A stretch of DNA of 64,000 bases from Firmicutes bacterium UBA3553 (GCA_002381185.1 DFOA01000020.1:248001-312000); one strand, 5' to 3'. Positions 13,876-22,768 are shown, numbered from the stretch's first letter. Program-made: numbers and translations. The notes: generated by a model from the sequence alone, not told the origin.

Positions 13876-15717
13876 TTAATTAATATTTTTAACATTCAAC
13901 GCCCTGAATGAATTTAATATAGCGATTATTGTTACTCCTACATCTGCAAACACCGCGGACCACATTGAAGCAAATCCTGCGGCGCTTAATGCAAGTATAA
14001 TTACCTTTACACCTATTGCAAATATTATATTTTCAAAAGCTATTTTTGATGTTTTTTGGGAAATTTTTATTGCTGATGCTATTTTTGAAGGTTCATCGGT
14101 CATAATCACTATATCTGCTGCTTCAATTGCAGCATCGGAGCCTAATACTCCCATTGCGATTCCTATATCAGCTCTTGCCAGCACGGGAGCGTCATTTATG
14201 CCATCACCCGCAAAGGCAAGCTTTCCTTTTAAAGATTTCTTTGCTATCAGTTCTTCAACTTTTTCCACCTTATCGGCAGGCAGAAGCTCTGTGTAAACCC
14301 GGTCAACGCCAAGTTTCTTTGCGACCTTTTCACCTGATGCTTTAGTGTCACCGGTGAGCATCACAATTTGTCTGATGCCTGCTTGCTTTAATTTGCTTAT
14401 GGCATTAACGGCATCCTCTTTGATTTCATCCGCTATCAATATATATCCTGCATATACCTTATCAACCGCAACATGCACGACTGTACCGTCCAGTTCAACC
14501 TTGTCATACGGAATATTATTCTTTTCCATAAGCTTAATATTTCCTGCCAGAACATTTTTGCCGTCTATTGTTGCAGAAACTCCATGGCCTGATATTTCTT
14601 CAATATCTGTTATTTTATCATTATCTATATAATTGTTGTAAGCTCGTTTTAGCGATAAAGAAATTGGATGATTTGAATAACTTTCTGCATAAGCAGTAAG
14701 TTCAAGCAGCTCCTGCTCTGACATTCCTTGCGCATATATTTCCTGAACGTTGAAAACTCCTTTAGTCAATGTACCGGTTTTATCAAATACAACAACTTCT
14801 GTTTTAGCCAATGCTTCAAGATAATTGCTTCCCTTTACCAGTATACCCTTTTTAGAAGCACCCCCGATACCTCCGAAAAAGCTTAAAGGAACTGATATTA
14901 CCAACGCACATGGGCAGGATACTACAAGAAACGCCAATGCTCTGTATATCCAGTCGCTGAATGCTGCACCTTCAATGATTAACGGAGGCAGGACTGCAAG
15001 AATTGCAGCTATTATAACTACCACCGGAGTGTAATATCTTGCGAATCTAGTAATAAACTGCTCTGATTTTGATTTTTTGCTGCTGGCGTTTTCTACTAAA
15101 TCCAGTATTTTGCTGACTGTTGATTCTTCAAATTCCTTTGTTACTTCTGCTGTTATAACACCATTTATATTGATGCACCCGCTTAATAATTCGCTTCCAA
15201 CAGTTATTTCTCTTGGAACAGATTCCCCGGTCAGTGCTGAAGTATCCAGCATGGAAGTTCCTTCTATTACTTTTCCATCAAGAGGAACTTTTTCTCCTGC
15301 TTTAACAACGATTATATCTCCAATTCTCACTTCATCCGGATCCTTTTTTACCAGCTCATCACCTGTTTTTACATTTGCATAATCAGGACGAATGTCCATT
15401 AAGCTTGCTATTGATTTTCTGGACTGGCCTACAGCATAGCTTTGGAATGATTCACCAACCTGGTAAAATAGCATAACGCCTACGCCTTCCGGTGCTTCGC
15501 CTATTAAAAATGCCCCTATTGATGCAATTGCCATCAAGAAGTTTTCATCAAAGACGTCTCCTCTTAAAATATTTCTAACCGCCCTTTTAACAACATCTCC
15601 TCCGGCAAAAATGTAGCTGACTACGAGCAATGTTAATTTTAACCATTCACTTTCAATTATCAATGCAGAAACAAACAATGCGGAACTTATTGCCAGCCTC
15701 CAAATTAGCTTTTTCAT
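13876..15717 (-). CDS. cadA: P1B-type heavy-metal-exporting ATPase (Cd/Zn/Pb)
   Basis: 613 aa membrane pump. TGES (163-166, actuator), SCPCALVIS (Cys268/270, metal path in membrane), DKTGT (312-316, phosphorylated Asp) and a C-terminal GDGINDAPVLARAD hinge are intact. CPC and the neighbouring CadC-type repressor support Zn2+/Cd2+/Pb2+ rather than Cu+. The N-terminal heavy-metal-associated domain usually fused to CadA is missing and is encoded by the separate gene 13 bases upstream. Part of an arsR-HMA-ATPase operon. The 3' end is partly duplicated downstream. Confidence 0.9.
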   Translation of the reverse strand: MKKLIWRLAISSALFVSALIIESEWLKLTLLVVSYIFAGGDVVKRAVRNILRGDVFDENFLMAIASIGAFLIGEAPEGVGVMLFYQVGESFQSYAVGQSRKSIASLMDIRPDYANVKTGDELVKKDPDEVRIGDIIVVKAGEKVPLDGKVIEGTSMLDTSALTGESVPREITVGSELLSGCININGVITAEVTKEFEESTVSKILDLVENASSKKSKSEQFITRFARYYTPVVVIIAAILAVLPPLIIEGAAFSDWIYRALAFLVVSCPCALVISVPLSFFGGIGGASKKGILVKGSNYLEALAKTEVVVFDKTGTLTKGVFNVQEIYAQGMSEQELLELTAYAESYSNHPISLSLKRAYNNYIDNDKITDIEEISGHGVSATIDGKNVLAGNIKLMEKNNIPYDKVELDGTVVHVAVDKVYAGYILIADEIKEDAVNAISKLKQAGIRQIVMLTGDTKASGEKVAKKLGVDRVYTELLPADKVEKVEELIAKKSLKGKLAFAGDGINDAPVLARADIGIAMGVLGSDAAIEAADIVIMTDEPSKIASAIKISQKTSKIAFENIIFAIGVKVIILALSAAGFASMWSAVFADVGVTIIAILNSFRALNVKNIN

Positions 15718-15730
15718 AACATGCTCCTTA

Positions 15731-15952
15731 TTATGCCTTCTTGAATATTACTTCCGGTTCATATTTGTTTACTATTTTCTCGGCTATTCTTGCTATTTCA
15801 GGCATCTTTCCCTCATCGCCTTCAATAATAAGCTTTGTAGTCATTAAATTAATTGAAGCGTTGTCCACTCCGTTCAGCTCGTTTATTTCTCTTTCAATCT
15901 TTGACGCACAATTTGCACAGTCTAATCCTTCAAGTATAAATTTCTTCTTCAT
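15731..15952 (-). CDS. Free-standing heavy-metal-associated (HMA) domain protein
   Basis: 73 aa from ATG 15952, which has GGAGG 8 bases before it; a longer reading from TTG 15967 would swallow that ribosome binding site. ferredoxin-like HMA fold with GLDCANCASKI (Cys12, Cys15 binding the metal). It would act as metal chaperone or as the detached N-domain of the ATPase encoded next. The Asp before the first Cys is a feature of Zn/Cd-binding HMA domains. Confidence 0.88.
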   Translation of the reverse strand: MKKKFILEGLDCANCASKIEREINELNGVDNASINLMTTKLIIEGDEGKMPEIARIAEKIVNKYEPEVIFKKA

Positions 15953-15979
15953 TTTATCATCCTCCAAATATTTATTATG

Positions 15980-16351
15980 CTATTTCTGCATATACTTTTC
16001 TTTAATATGTTCCATGCCCTTTTCAAATATATCCTTAACGTGATCGTCTTTCAGTGAATAATAAACAGTCTTGCCTTCTCTTCTGTATTTCACCAGATCC
16101 GCCTGTCTCAGCGTTCTAAGCTGATGAGAAATGGCTGATTTTGTCATGTTTAAAAGAACTGCTATATCACATACACACATTTCATTTTCATCCAGCGCCC
16201 ATATTATTTTCACACGCGTAGAATCTCCGAATATTTTAAAAAAGTCGGCCAAATCATATAAATCATTCTCATCTGGCATCCTTGCCTTCGCATTATCAAC
16301 TATATCGGAATGTATCACGTCACAGTCACAAACCAAATCTTCCTTTGTCAT
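15980..16351 (-). CDS. cadC: ArsR/SmtB-family metal-sensing repressor, CadC type
   Basis: 123 aa. Start at ATG 16351, 6 bases after GGAGG; an upstream TTG at 16384 would run through the operator. Winged helix with MTKSAISHQLRTLRQADLV as the recognition region. Cys8, Cys10 and the MCVCD pair Cys59/Cys61 correspond to the CadC alpha-3N sensing site for Cd/Pb/Bi/Zn. A C-terminal helix with DDHVKDIFEKGMEHI could hold the second zinc site. Metal binding releases DNA and turns on the operon. Stop is 27 bases before the HMA start. Confidence 0.9.
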   Translation of the reverse strand: MTKEDLVCDCDVIHSDIVDNAKARMPDENDLYDLADFFKIFGDSTRVKIIWALDENEMCVCDIAVLLNMTKSAISHQLRTLRQADLVKYRREGKTVYYSLKDDHVKDIFEKGMEHIKEKYMQK

Positions 16352-16368
16352 TTTATTCCTCCTCTCAG

Positions 16369-16425
16369 TTGAATGGTTGTTCAATCGTTAAACTAATTAT
16401 AGTTGAATGAGCGCTCAACTGTCAA
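16369..16425 (-). promoter_or_regulatory. cad operon promoter with CadC-type operators
   Basis: Minus strand: TTGACA (16425-16420), 18-base spacer, TATAAT (16401-16396). The spacer carries the inverted repeat AGTTGA-8-TCAACT (16401-16420). A second, TTGAA-6-TTCAA (16369-16384), lies between the -10 and the ribosome binding site. Both fit SmtB/ArsR-family operators and would block RNA polymerase directly. Confidence 0.85.
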
Positions 16426-16464
16426 TATGTATATTATTACAAATATTTAACACTTGCACAAAAA

Positions 16465-16481
16465 AAGGGCGAATCGCCCTT
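16465..16481 (-). terminator. Hairpin terminator after the acidic hypothetical gene
   Basis: AAGGGCG, loop AAT, CGCCCTT; flanked by A-run and T-run on the minus strand. 15 bases past the stop. Confidence 0.75.
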
Positions 16482-16496
16482 AAATATTAATACTTA

Positions 16497-16793
16497 CTAT
16501 TCCGAATCTGTTCCATGGGAGAAATCTATTATTTCAGATTGAGAAAAAATAGCATGGGTTTCTGAGAATTCTTCTATTTCATCATTGTCCAGACCTTCAC
16601 CTTCAGGCATTTCATCCAATCCCGGACTTGAAGTATCATCATCGGGATTATTGATTCCCGTGCTCCCATTTTTATCTACAATCCAGTACCTGTTAAAAGG
16701 TGCTATTTTGCCTTCAACTAAATTATATTTTTCAATTAATTTTTCATCTATAGGCTGTAGTCCATGCTCCGTCTTTAAAAATAATTCCTTCAT
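16497..16793 (-). CDS. Hypothetical acidic protein, 98 aa
   Basis: Behind a good ribosome binding site (GGAGG, 7 bases). The N-terminal half is ordered-looking (EKYNLVEGKIAPFNRYWIVD); the C-terminal half is very acidic and low-complexity with PDDD, PEGEGLDNDEIEEF. No Cys, no membrane segment. Unrecognised family. Stands alone between two divergent or convergent units. Confidence 0.65.
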   Translation of the reverse strand: MKELFLKTEHGLQPIDEKLIEKYNLVEGKIAPFNRYWIVDKNGSTGINNPDDDTSSPGLDEMPEGEGLDNDEIEEFSETHAIFSQSEIIDFSHGTDSE

Positions 16794-16936
16794 TTCTGCC
16801 TCCGCAATAAAATATATTTTTAGTATTGCCTGAAAACGATAAAAAAATTAATATTTTCTTTAACGTGACTTAATCACTGTCATATTATTTAAATATGGTA
16901 TAGTTAAGACATAATAATATTAAGGAGATAGAAATT

Positions 16937-17245
16937 ATGAATACACTTAAAATAACAAAATCAAATTTTGAGCAGGAAGTATTGAAATCAGATAAACCGG
17001 TGCTGTTAGACTTTTGGGCGACATGGTGCATGCCCTGTAAAATGATCTCGCCTGTTGTGGACGAAATTGCAAAAGAACTAACGGATATTAAGGTAGGAAA
17101 AGTAAATATAGATGAACAGCCGGAACTTGCATCTGCTTTCAATGTAATGAGCATACCGACTCTGGCCGTTATGAAGAATGGAAAAATTGTTAAGACAATG
17201 GTTGGAGTGAAGCCTAAGGCATCAATATTAAAAATATTAGCGTAG
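16937..17245 (+). CDS. trxA: Thioredoxin
   Basis: 102 aa, whole-protein thioredoxin fold: LDFWATWCMPCKMISP (Cys31/Cys34) and the cis-Pro loop SIPTLAVMKNG. The active site is CMPC rather than the usual CGPC, which would shift redox potential or partner choice. Cytoplasmic disulfide reductase. AAGGAG upstream of ATG. Single-gene unit with its own terminator. A thioredoxin reductase is not in the window. Confidence 0.93.
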   Translation: MNTLKITKSNFEQEVLKSDKPVLLDFWATWCMPCKMISPVVDEIAKELTDIKVGKVNIDEQPELASAFNVMSIPTLAVMKNGKIVKTMVGVKPKASILKILA

Positions 17246-17261
17246 AAATAAATCACTCTGA

Positions 17262-17288
17262 AAAACGGCAGTAGATAACTGCCGTTTT
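17262..17288. terminator. Bidirectional terminator, trxA / gamma-carbonic anhydrase
   Basis: AAAACGGCAGT (17262-17272) and ACTGCCGTTTT (17278-17288), perfect 11-bp stem between convergent genes. Confidence 0.92.
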
Positions 17289-17291
17289 GTT

Positions 17292-17840
17292 TCATACTAT
17301 ATGTTCTCCGTTATACACTTCCCCGCCTGCATCAGGCAAATATCCGTATCTTTCAGTCCATAAGGTCTTGTATTTTACTGCCTGGGCATGAATGCGGTCC
17401 GTGTTTTCAGGAAGCTGTTTAACAATCTTTCCAGGCACCCCCACAACCATTGAAAACGGTGGTATAACATCATTTTCTCTGACCAACGCTCCTGCAGCAA
17501 TAATGCTTCCTTTTCCTACTACAGCTCCATTTAAAACTATGGAACCCATTCCTATTAAACAATGATCCTCTATATGACAGCCATGAAGAATTGCTCCATG
17601 ACCAACTGTTACATAATCACCGATTATTGTCGGCATAGTGTCTTCGACATGCAGCACTGCATTATCCTGAACATTTGTATATCTTCCGATTTTAATAGTG
17701 TTTATGTCAGCCCTTGCAACTACATTGTGCCAAACGCTGCTGTACTCTTCCATTATAACATTTCCCACCAACTGAGCGCCTTCCGCTATGTATGCTTTTT
17801 CATTGATTATGGGTAATATTCCTTCAAATTCTTTTATCAT
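17292..17840 (-). CDS. Gamma-carbonic-anhydrase-family protein (left-handed beta-helix)
   Basis: 182 aa, usual for YrdA/PaaY-type proteins. Hexapeptide-repeat beta-helix from about residue 12 to 145; NAVLHVE and VGHGAILHGC supply the three His zinc ligands of the trimer interface. Some relatives hydrate CO2, others have no shown activity. The C-terminal helix packs along the trimer. Starts at ATG 17840 with GGAG upstream. Confidence 0.88.
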   Translation of the reverse strand: MIKEFEGILPIINEKAYIAEGAQLVGNVIMEEYSSVWHNVVARADINTIKIGRYTNVQDNAVLHVEDTMPTIIGDYVTVGHGAILHGCHIEDHCLIGMGSIVLNGAVVGKGSIIAAGALVRENDVIPPFSMVVGVPGKIVKQLPENTDRIHAQAVKYKTLWTERYGYLPDAGGEVYNGEHIV

Positions 17841-17986
17841 ATCATCACTCCAGTAAAATTTTTAGTAACTAATTATACCATAATTTCTAATATAATTGTT
17901 AAAATATTTCACCTATTGCCTCGGAAATACTTGTATAGAAATAAAATACATTATATAATTAAATAGAATGTTGACAGGAGAAAAAA

Positions 17987-18673
17987 ATGAATGTATTTAT
18001 TTTAAAAATAATAGCTCTCACCACCATGATAATAGATCATTACGGTGCGATTTTTCAAGGCGATACAATGTTTTTCAGAATGATAGGGCGTCTTGCATTT
18101 CCTATCTATTGTTTCCTGCTTGTGGAAGGATACTTCCATACAAGTGATGTTAAGAAGTATGCCAAAAGATTATTTATATTTGCATTAATCTCCGAAGTTC
18201 CTTTTGACTTGGCTTTCTACAATAAGCTTGGATTTGTTCATCAAAATATATTTTTCACATTATTTATAGGATTGGCTGCAATTTACATCTTAGATAATAG
18301 AGAAGGAAAATATAACTTCAATAAAAATACTGTGGTTTTAATAAAAACCGCTGTAATTTTAATATCCTGCGTCCTGGCAACTTTATTGTCTGTTGATTAT
18401 AGTGCCATTGGAATTATTTACATACTTGTATTTTACTTTACCAGGAACTATGATAAGTTTAAAAGATTTATAACAATCGTACCTATTATGTTGATTGTTA
18501 ATTTCTCTGCATCAATTTTTCAGCAATTTTCACTTTTAGCCCTTCCGTTATTGTATTCATATAATGGAGAGCTTGGTCCTAAAAATAAAATCTTGCAGAT
18601 TTCATTTTATGTCGCTTATCCATTGCACCTGATGATATTTTATATCATTAAAATTTCCTTCCCGTTGTTATGA
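17987..18673 (+). CDS. TraX-family integral membrane protein
   Basis: 228 aa with about seven to eight hydrophobic segments. N-terminus MNVFILKIIALTTMIIDHYG and the GRLAFPIYCFLLVEGYFHT segment are hallmarks of the TraX (acyltransferase-like) family. F-plasmid TraX acetylates pilin; chromosomal Firmicute members have no proven role and no conjugation genes are near, so it is unlikely to be a transfer function here. AGGAG before ATG. Its 3' end overlaps the convergent gene by 6 bases. Confidence 0.85.
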   Translation: MNVFILKIIALTTMIIDHYGAIFQGDTMFFRMIGRLAFPIYCFLLVEGYFHTSDVKKYAKRLFIFALISEVPFDLAFYNKLGFVHQNIFFTLFIGLAAIYILDNREGKYNFNKNTVVLIKTAVILISCVLATLLSVDYSAIGIIYILVFYFTRNYDKFKRFITIVPIMLIVNFSASIFQQFSLLALPLLYSYNGELGPKNKILQISFYVAYPLHLMIFYIIKISFPLL

Positions 18674-19477
18674 AATAAAATGCATAAGAGGAAATATTGC
18701 CAGCAGCAAGATTTCAAATATCAGCAATCGACGTTCAGACTGTTTGTGTTTAAATTCAAAATATTCTTCTGTTACTGAATCCAGAACGTCAGTCCTGCTT
18801 GACATATCCGAATATCTGTCGTTTAATTCAAAGAAATTACTCATTTCATCGAATATTTTTCTTATCTCCATTGTTTTGCCAAATTCAGGCGGCCTGTCTA
18901 GCAGCCTTACGCTTTCAATGGTTCTGTATTTAAACCTTGTGCACTGTGCTATAATGGAGATTACTTTTTGGGAATTAGCCCTCAGTCTTCCGGTATTTAA
19001 ATAATTAATGAGCTTTTCCGCCTCGTCCAGAACCTTGTTGAGTTCTGTCTCTATTTTAGACAGCTCTGTTGACTTAGCCAAAACCGTAGCAGCTATATCA
19101 ACCAATATTTCATTATATTTATACATTTCATCAGAATCTTCCCATAACCTTACCATGTTGTCTTCTATAACCATAATGTGGGCTTCACTGAATTTTGACA
19201 TAAACCTGTTATCAAGCTCTACATATATTTTTGCTAGATATTCTAAAAAATGTTTAATTTCATGATGTTTAAAGTTTACAAAAGTAATGCATCCATACTT
19301 GTACAGGTAAACAGATTTATTAACTGATTCATACATAAATATTTTTTCAATCGCATAACCATCGATTTTTATGTATTCTTTCCAGCCTGCCTCCAGGTTT
19401 AAATTAAAATATGAAGCTATTTGAGGAAGAGGCAGTTTAGTTGCAGCTTTAAATGTATTGAAAACTATTATATCCAT
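18668..19477 (-). CDS. RMD1/DUF155-family membrane-anchored protein (copy B)
   Basis: 269 aa from ATG 19477, 7 bases after GAGGA; the longer open frame to 19534 overlaps the upstream gene. Most of the protein is soluble, with YLYKYGCITFVNF, LAKSTELSKIE and FFELNDRYSDMSSRTDVLDS, the DUF155 pattern. A single hydrophobic helix ends the protein (LLIFEILLLAIFPLMHFI). Yeast RMD1/RMD8 relatives affect mitochondrial translation and division; bacterial role unknown. Paralogue of the next gene, 13 bases apart. Confidence 0.82.
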   Translation of the reverse strand: MDIIVFNTFKAATKLPLPQIASYFNLNLEAGWKEYIKIDGYAIEKIFMYESVNKSVYLYKYGCITFVNFKHHEIKHFLEYLAKIYVELDNRFMSKFSEAHIMVIEDNMVRLWEDSDEMYKYNEILVDIAATVLAKSTELSKIETELNKVLDEAEKLINYLNTGRLRANSQKVISIIAQCTRFKYRTIESVRLLDRPPEFGKTMEIRKIFDEMSNFFELNDRYSDMSSRTDVLDSVTEEYFEFKHKQSERRLLIFEILLLAIFPLMHFIS

Positions 19478-19490
19478 AATATCCTCTTTC

Positions 19491-20315
19491 TTATTTAACC
19501 AAATCAAGAAACATAAGAATAACTTCGATGACAATAAGGATAATTACTATCCATTCCAGGAACAATCCCCGTATGGAACTGCTTATATCGGACAGACCGT
19601 CAACTATGCTTTTTAATATTTCAGTCTTGCTTTTAATTACTTCATAACGGTCGTTCAGTTCAAAAAATTCTGACATTTTCTCATAAAATAGAGCTGCCTC
19701 ACTGTTGGCCCATGTAATGTCCGGCTTGTCAAGAATCATTATGTATGCTATTGTGTTGTATTCATGTCTTACAATTCTGGATGTAGTTCTGGCAAGTTCT
19801 TTATTTCCAATGTTTAGTTTTCCTTTTTCAAGATTATCAATTTTGCTCTCTATGTTGTCAAGTATCTTCCCGAGCTGTTCTTCTATTCTTTCAAGCGCTA
19901 CGGATTTTGCAATTATTATGGAAACAAGTTCAGGATAAAACAATTCCCTGCTGGAAATCTGGACATACTTATCGGTAAAATCAATATCCTCTCCTTCTGT
20001 AAAATGAAGATCATAATCATCTTGAAATCTGTCATAATGTTCAATATCTATGTCATTCTTTATTGTTTTAAGATATTTCATGAATATTTCTGTATGGCTC
20101 TTATCGGAATTAACAAAAACAATGCTTCCGAAAGAAAACACCAATATCTTTTCATTTTCGCCTGATTGTTCTCCAAGTATTCTTTCTAGAACAGCATCCT
20201 GAAGTATAAGAGGTTCTTCCCATGTATATTTTTTCTTAATGTTGCATTCAACGGCTATTTTATTTAGATCAATTTCATTTGTAACTGCATAAGTTTTAAA
20301 CTTTAAATCATTCAT
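19491..20315 (-). CDS. RMD1/DUF155-family membrane-anchored protein (copy A)
   Basis: 274 aa from ATG 20315, preferred over GTG 20324 because GGTGGA then has normal spacing. Same layout as copy B: FSFGSIVFVNSD, AKSVALERIEEQ, FFELNDRYEVIKSKTEIL, then a C-terminal membrane helix (WIVIILIVIEVILMFL). Sequence identity between the copies is limited mostly to those motifs, so the duplication is old. The two are probably co-transcribed and may form a hetero-oligomer. Confidence 0.82.
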   Translation of the reverse strand: MNDLKFKTYAVTNEIDLNKIAVECNIKKKYTWEEPLILQDAVLERILGEQSGENEKILVFSFGSIVFVNSDKSHTEIFMKYLKTIKNDIDIEHYDRFQDDYDLHFTEGEDIDFTDKYVQISSRELFYPELVSIIIAKSVALERIEEQLGKILDNIESKIDNLEKGKLNIGNKELARTTSRIVRHEYNTIAYIMILDKPDITWANSEAALFYEKMSEFFELNDRYEVIKSKTEILKSIVDGLSDISSSIRGLFLEWIVIILIVIEVILMFLDLVK

Positions 20316-20407
20316 ATTATCCACCGCTCATTTTTTAATATCATATGTATTTTTATCTTTATTAAACATTTCAAAACCTTTATAATTCAATTTATCTCAA
20401 TTAAGAA

Positions 20408-20441
20408 ACTCCGGAGAGACAGATTTGTCATACTCCGGAGT
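20408..20441 (-). terminator. Terminator after the cysteine-rich small protein
   Basis: ACTCCGGAG (20408-20416) and CTCCGGAGT (20433-20441); a 9-bp GC-rich stem just past the stop of the minus-strand gene. Confidence 0.75.
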
Positions 20442-20447
20442 CAAAAC

Positions 20448-20708
20448 TTAAAAATCGCTGCCTCTTTTAACAACTTCCTTCATTTTAGACATGATTCTTT
20501 CGTAACTGCCTTTTGAATGAGGTACAAGACAGTTTGTACAATCCTTGATGCCATGATTCTTAATATAATTGCCTCCGCAGTCTCCCTTTAACATATATAA
20601 CGGGCAATAACAAAAAAGACAATTGAAATTTTCTTCATCAGAAGTTTTATGACATGGAAAGTATTCGCACTTGATGTTTTGAAAGAATTTGTAATTTTCA
20701 GTATCCAA
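20448..20708 (-). CDS. Cysteine-rich small domain protein (PF04071-like)
   Basis: 86 aa with eight conserved-looking Cys: CEYFPCHK, NCLFCYCPLY, GDCGG and KDCTNCLVPH. That order matches the cysteine-rich small domain found alone or fused to cobalamin-biosynthesis enzymes such as CobD-like decarboxylases in Clostridia. It likely binds zinc or an iron-sulfur cluster; role unproved. Neighbours give no cobalamin context here. Confidence 0.78.
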   Translation of the reverse strand: MDTENYKFFQNIKCEYFPCHKTSDEENFNCLFCYCPLYMLKGDCGGNYIKNHGIKDCTNCLVPHSKGSYERIMSKMKEVVKRGSDF

Positions 20709-20800
20709 TTTTTACTCCTATTAATGTTTTTTTCATATTATAGCACAAATGTAATCTCTTTTAAATAAAATACTTTCATGTTCAAATATATTTATACAAA

Positions 20801-20835
20801 GCAAAAGCTTGAGAATCATCATCCCAAGCTTTTGC
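20801..20835 (-). terminator. Terminator after the GGDEF-EAL gene
   Basis: GCAAAAGCTTG (20801-20811) and CAAGCTTTTGC (20825-20835), perfect stem, about 90 bases beyond the stop at 20926. Confidence 0.75.
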
Positions 20836-20925
20836 GCTTATATCCCTCAGCCAATATTTAATATTGATATTATTTTTATAGTTAAAAACGTTATCTCTTA
20901 TAATATATTAGCACTGCTCTTAGAA

Positions 20926-22533
20926 TTAGTCAACAGCCGGGGTTACTATACAATTATTTTCATACAACATTATATTTATATCGCCGATGCGCATTGGTTT
21001 GCCTATAAAGTATCCCTGGCCATATTCACATTTTATGCTTTTCAGATAGTCCAGCTGCTCAAGTGTTTCAATGCCTTCTGCTATAACTCTGAATCCCAAG
21101 TCATGGGCCAGCAAAACAATGAATTTAACTATTGAAAGATCCTTAATATCATTGTTTTTTGAATTAATATAGCTTTTGTCCAGCTTTACTATATCAATGG
21201 GGAGCATCTTCAAATAAGTGATGGATGAATAGCCGGTCCCAAAATCATCTAAAGCTATTTTAACTCCTTTGTTTCTTAAAGTATTCAGCCTTTCAATGAC
21301 TATTTCTATATTGGAAATTGCTGCTGTTTCGGTAATTTCAATAACTATATTGGTATAATCGAGATTATAGTCAGATAAAATAGTTTCTATTCTACTAAAA
21401 CTTGAGCTGCTTATTAGGGATTTACTTGATAAGTTTATAGAAATTTCTATATTGTTCAATCCCTGATCTTCCCATTTTTTCTTTTGAACCAATACGTTTT
21501 CAATTATACGCCTATCTAAATCATATATCTGCCCTGTAATTTCTGCTATTGGTATAAATTCATCAGGAGAAATAAAACCTTCTTCAGCGTTATTCCATCT
21601 TACCAGGGCTTCCAGCCCGATTATTTTCCCTGTGGAAAGCTCTGCCTGCGGCTGGTAATACAGCTCAAATTCCTTTTTCTCCAAGCCTTTTTGCAGCTTG
21701 TTGGACATTCGTATCTGCCGTAAAGTTTCTTCATGAATTTCTTCTTCATAAAATAGTATTTTATTTTTTCCTTCCTTTTTTGCGGCATACATTGCTATGT
21801 CCGAATGTTTTAATAATTCATCAAAATCACAACCATCATAGGGATATATTGCCACTCCAATACTCATGGATATGAAAAATTCTCTGCTTCCTGAATTCCA
21901 TGTATTGCCGATATTATTCAGTATCATCTCCAATTTATTTGAAACCTTTTCCTTTGATTCGAAGCCCTTAATCAAAATCGCAAATTCATCTCCCCCAAGA
22001 CGTGCAACCATATCCGGAACTTTAACTTCTGCTGATATTTTATTTCCTATGAATTTAAGAAAATCATCACCTATATAATGACCTAAAGTATCATTGATAT
22101 ATTTGAAATTATCTATGTCTAAAAAAGCAATCGCAAATTCTTCTTTGGATTTATTAATCAAATTTTTAATTTTACTTACAAACATGGCTCTGTTGGGTAA
22201 TCCCGTCAATGTATCATAATATGCCATATGCTTTAACTCTTTCAAGGCCTTGAAGGATTCTCCTGTAACATCCTGGATTTTCTTTACCCTGTTGTTTACT
22301 AAAATGTACACCAAAACCATGGTTATTAAAACAAACAGACCGCCTTTGTATGTCTGCAAATGCCTATATACTTCAAAATCACCTGCAAACATCTCTAGAA
22401 AGGTATCCGACAGCAAAATCCAAAGCACTCCAAAAACACCATATCTGGCTACAATATTTAATGCTTCATTACCACTGTATAAATTTATAATTTTCTTAAA
22501 AGAAATGTTTTCCCTGTTTTTATCCTCTCTCAA
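20926..22533 (-). CDS. Membrane GGDEF-EAL cyclic-di-GMP enzyme
   Basis: About 535 aa from a TTG at 22533 (GGAG 7 bases before it); a longer frame to 22578 has no ribosome binding site. Two N-terminal membrane helices (around YGVFGVLWILLS and GLFVLITMVLVYILV) are followed by a GGDEF domain with intact RLGGDEF and DIDNFKYINDT, then an EAL domain with GLEALVRW, EITETA, DDFGTGYSS and EGIE. Both active sites look complete, so synthesis and hydrolysis of c-di-GMP are both possible. There is no recognisable extracellular sensor domain, only a short loop. Single-gene unit. Confidence 0.92.
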   Translation of the reverse strand: MREDKNRENISFKKIINLYSGNEALNIVARYGVFGVLWILLSDTFLEMFAGDFEVYRHLQTYKGGLFVLITMVLVYILVNNRVKKIQDVTGESFKALKELKHMAYYDTLTGLPNRAMFVSKIKNLINKSKEEFAIAFLDIDNFKYINDTLGHYIGDDFLKFIGNKISAEVKVPDMVARLGGDEFAILIKGFESKEKVSNKLEMILNNIGNTWNSGSREFFISMSIGVAIYPYDGCDFDELLKHSDIAMYAAKKEGKNKILFYEEEIHEETLRQIRMSNKLQKGLEKKEFELYYQPQAELSTGKIIGLEALVRWNNAEEGFISPDEFIPIAEITGQIYDLDRRIIENVLVQKKKWEDQGLNNIEISINLSSKSLISSSSFSRIETILSDYNLDYTNIVIEITETAAISNIEIVIERLNTLRNKGVKIALDDFGTGYSSITYLKMLPIDIVKLDKSYINSKNNDIKDLSIVKFIVLLAHDLGFRVIAEGIETLEQLDYLKSIKCEYGQGYFIGKPMRIGDINIMLYENNCIVTPAVD

Positions 22534-22658
22534 TAGGCTTCTCCATATTAATATATTTATAAATATAAATACCCTCAAAATTATAATATAAACAATGAAA
22601 CTTTCTCAGTAAATATTTTTATTTAATTATAATTTTAATTGTATTTATTAATATTCTG

Positions 22659-22687
22659 TTGTAAAATATTTGACATAGCCATATAAA
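22659..22687 (+). promoter_or_regulatory. Promoter for the small ORF / rsgA transcript
   Basis: TTGTAA (22659-22664), 17-base spacer, TATAAA (22682-22687). The only good plus-strand hexamer pair ahead of 22712. Confidence 0.4.
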
Positions 22688-22711
22688 CTGACGCGAAAGG
22701 AGTGTTGTATT

Positions 22712-22768
22712 ATGATATACGATATTATTGCATATATTGCAGCAAAAGCGGAGGTATATAAATCATAG
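22712..22768 (+). CDS. 18-aa leader-type peptide
   Basis: ATG 22712 sits 10 bases after AAGGAG and opens MIYDIIAYIAAKAEVYKS, then TAG. GGAGG inside its 3' end pairs with CCTCC at 22776-22780, so ribosome position could affect the leader structure. It stands 47 bases before rsgA. Either a regulatory leader peptide or a small membrane-active peptide; not recognised. Confidence 0.4.
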   Translation: MIYDIIAYIAAKAEVYKS

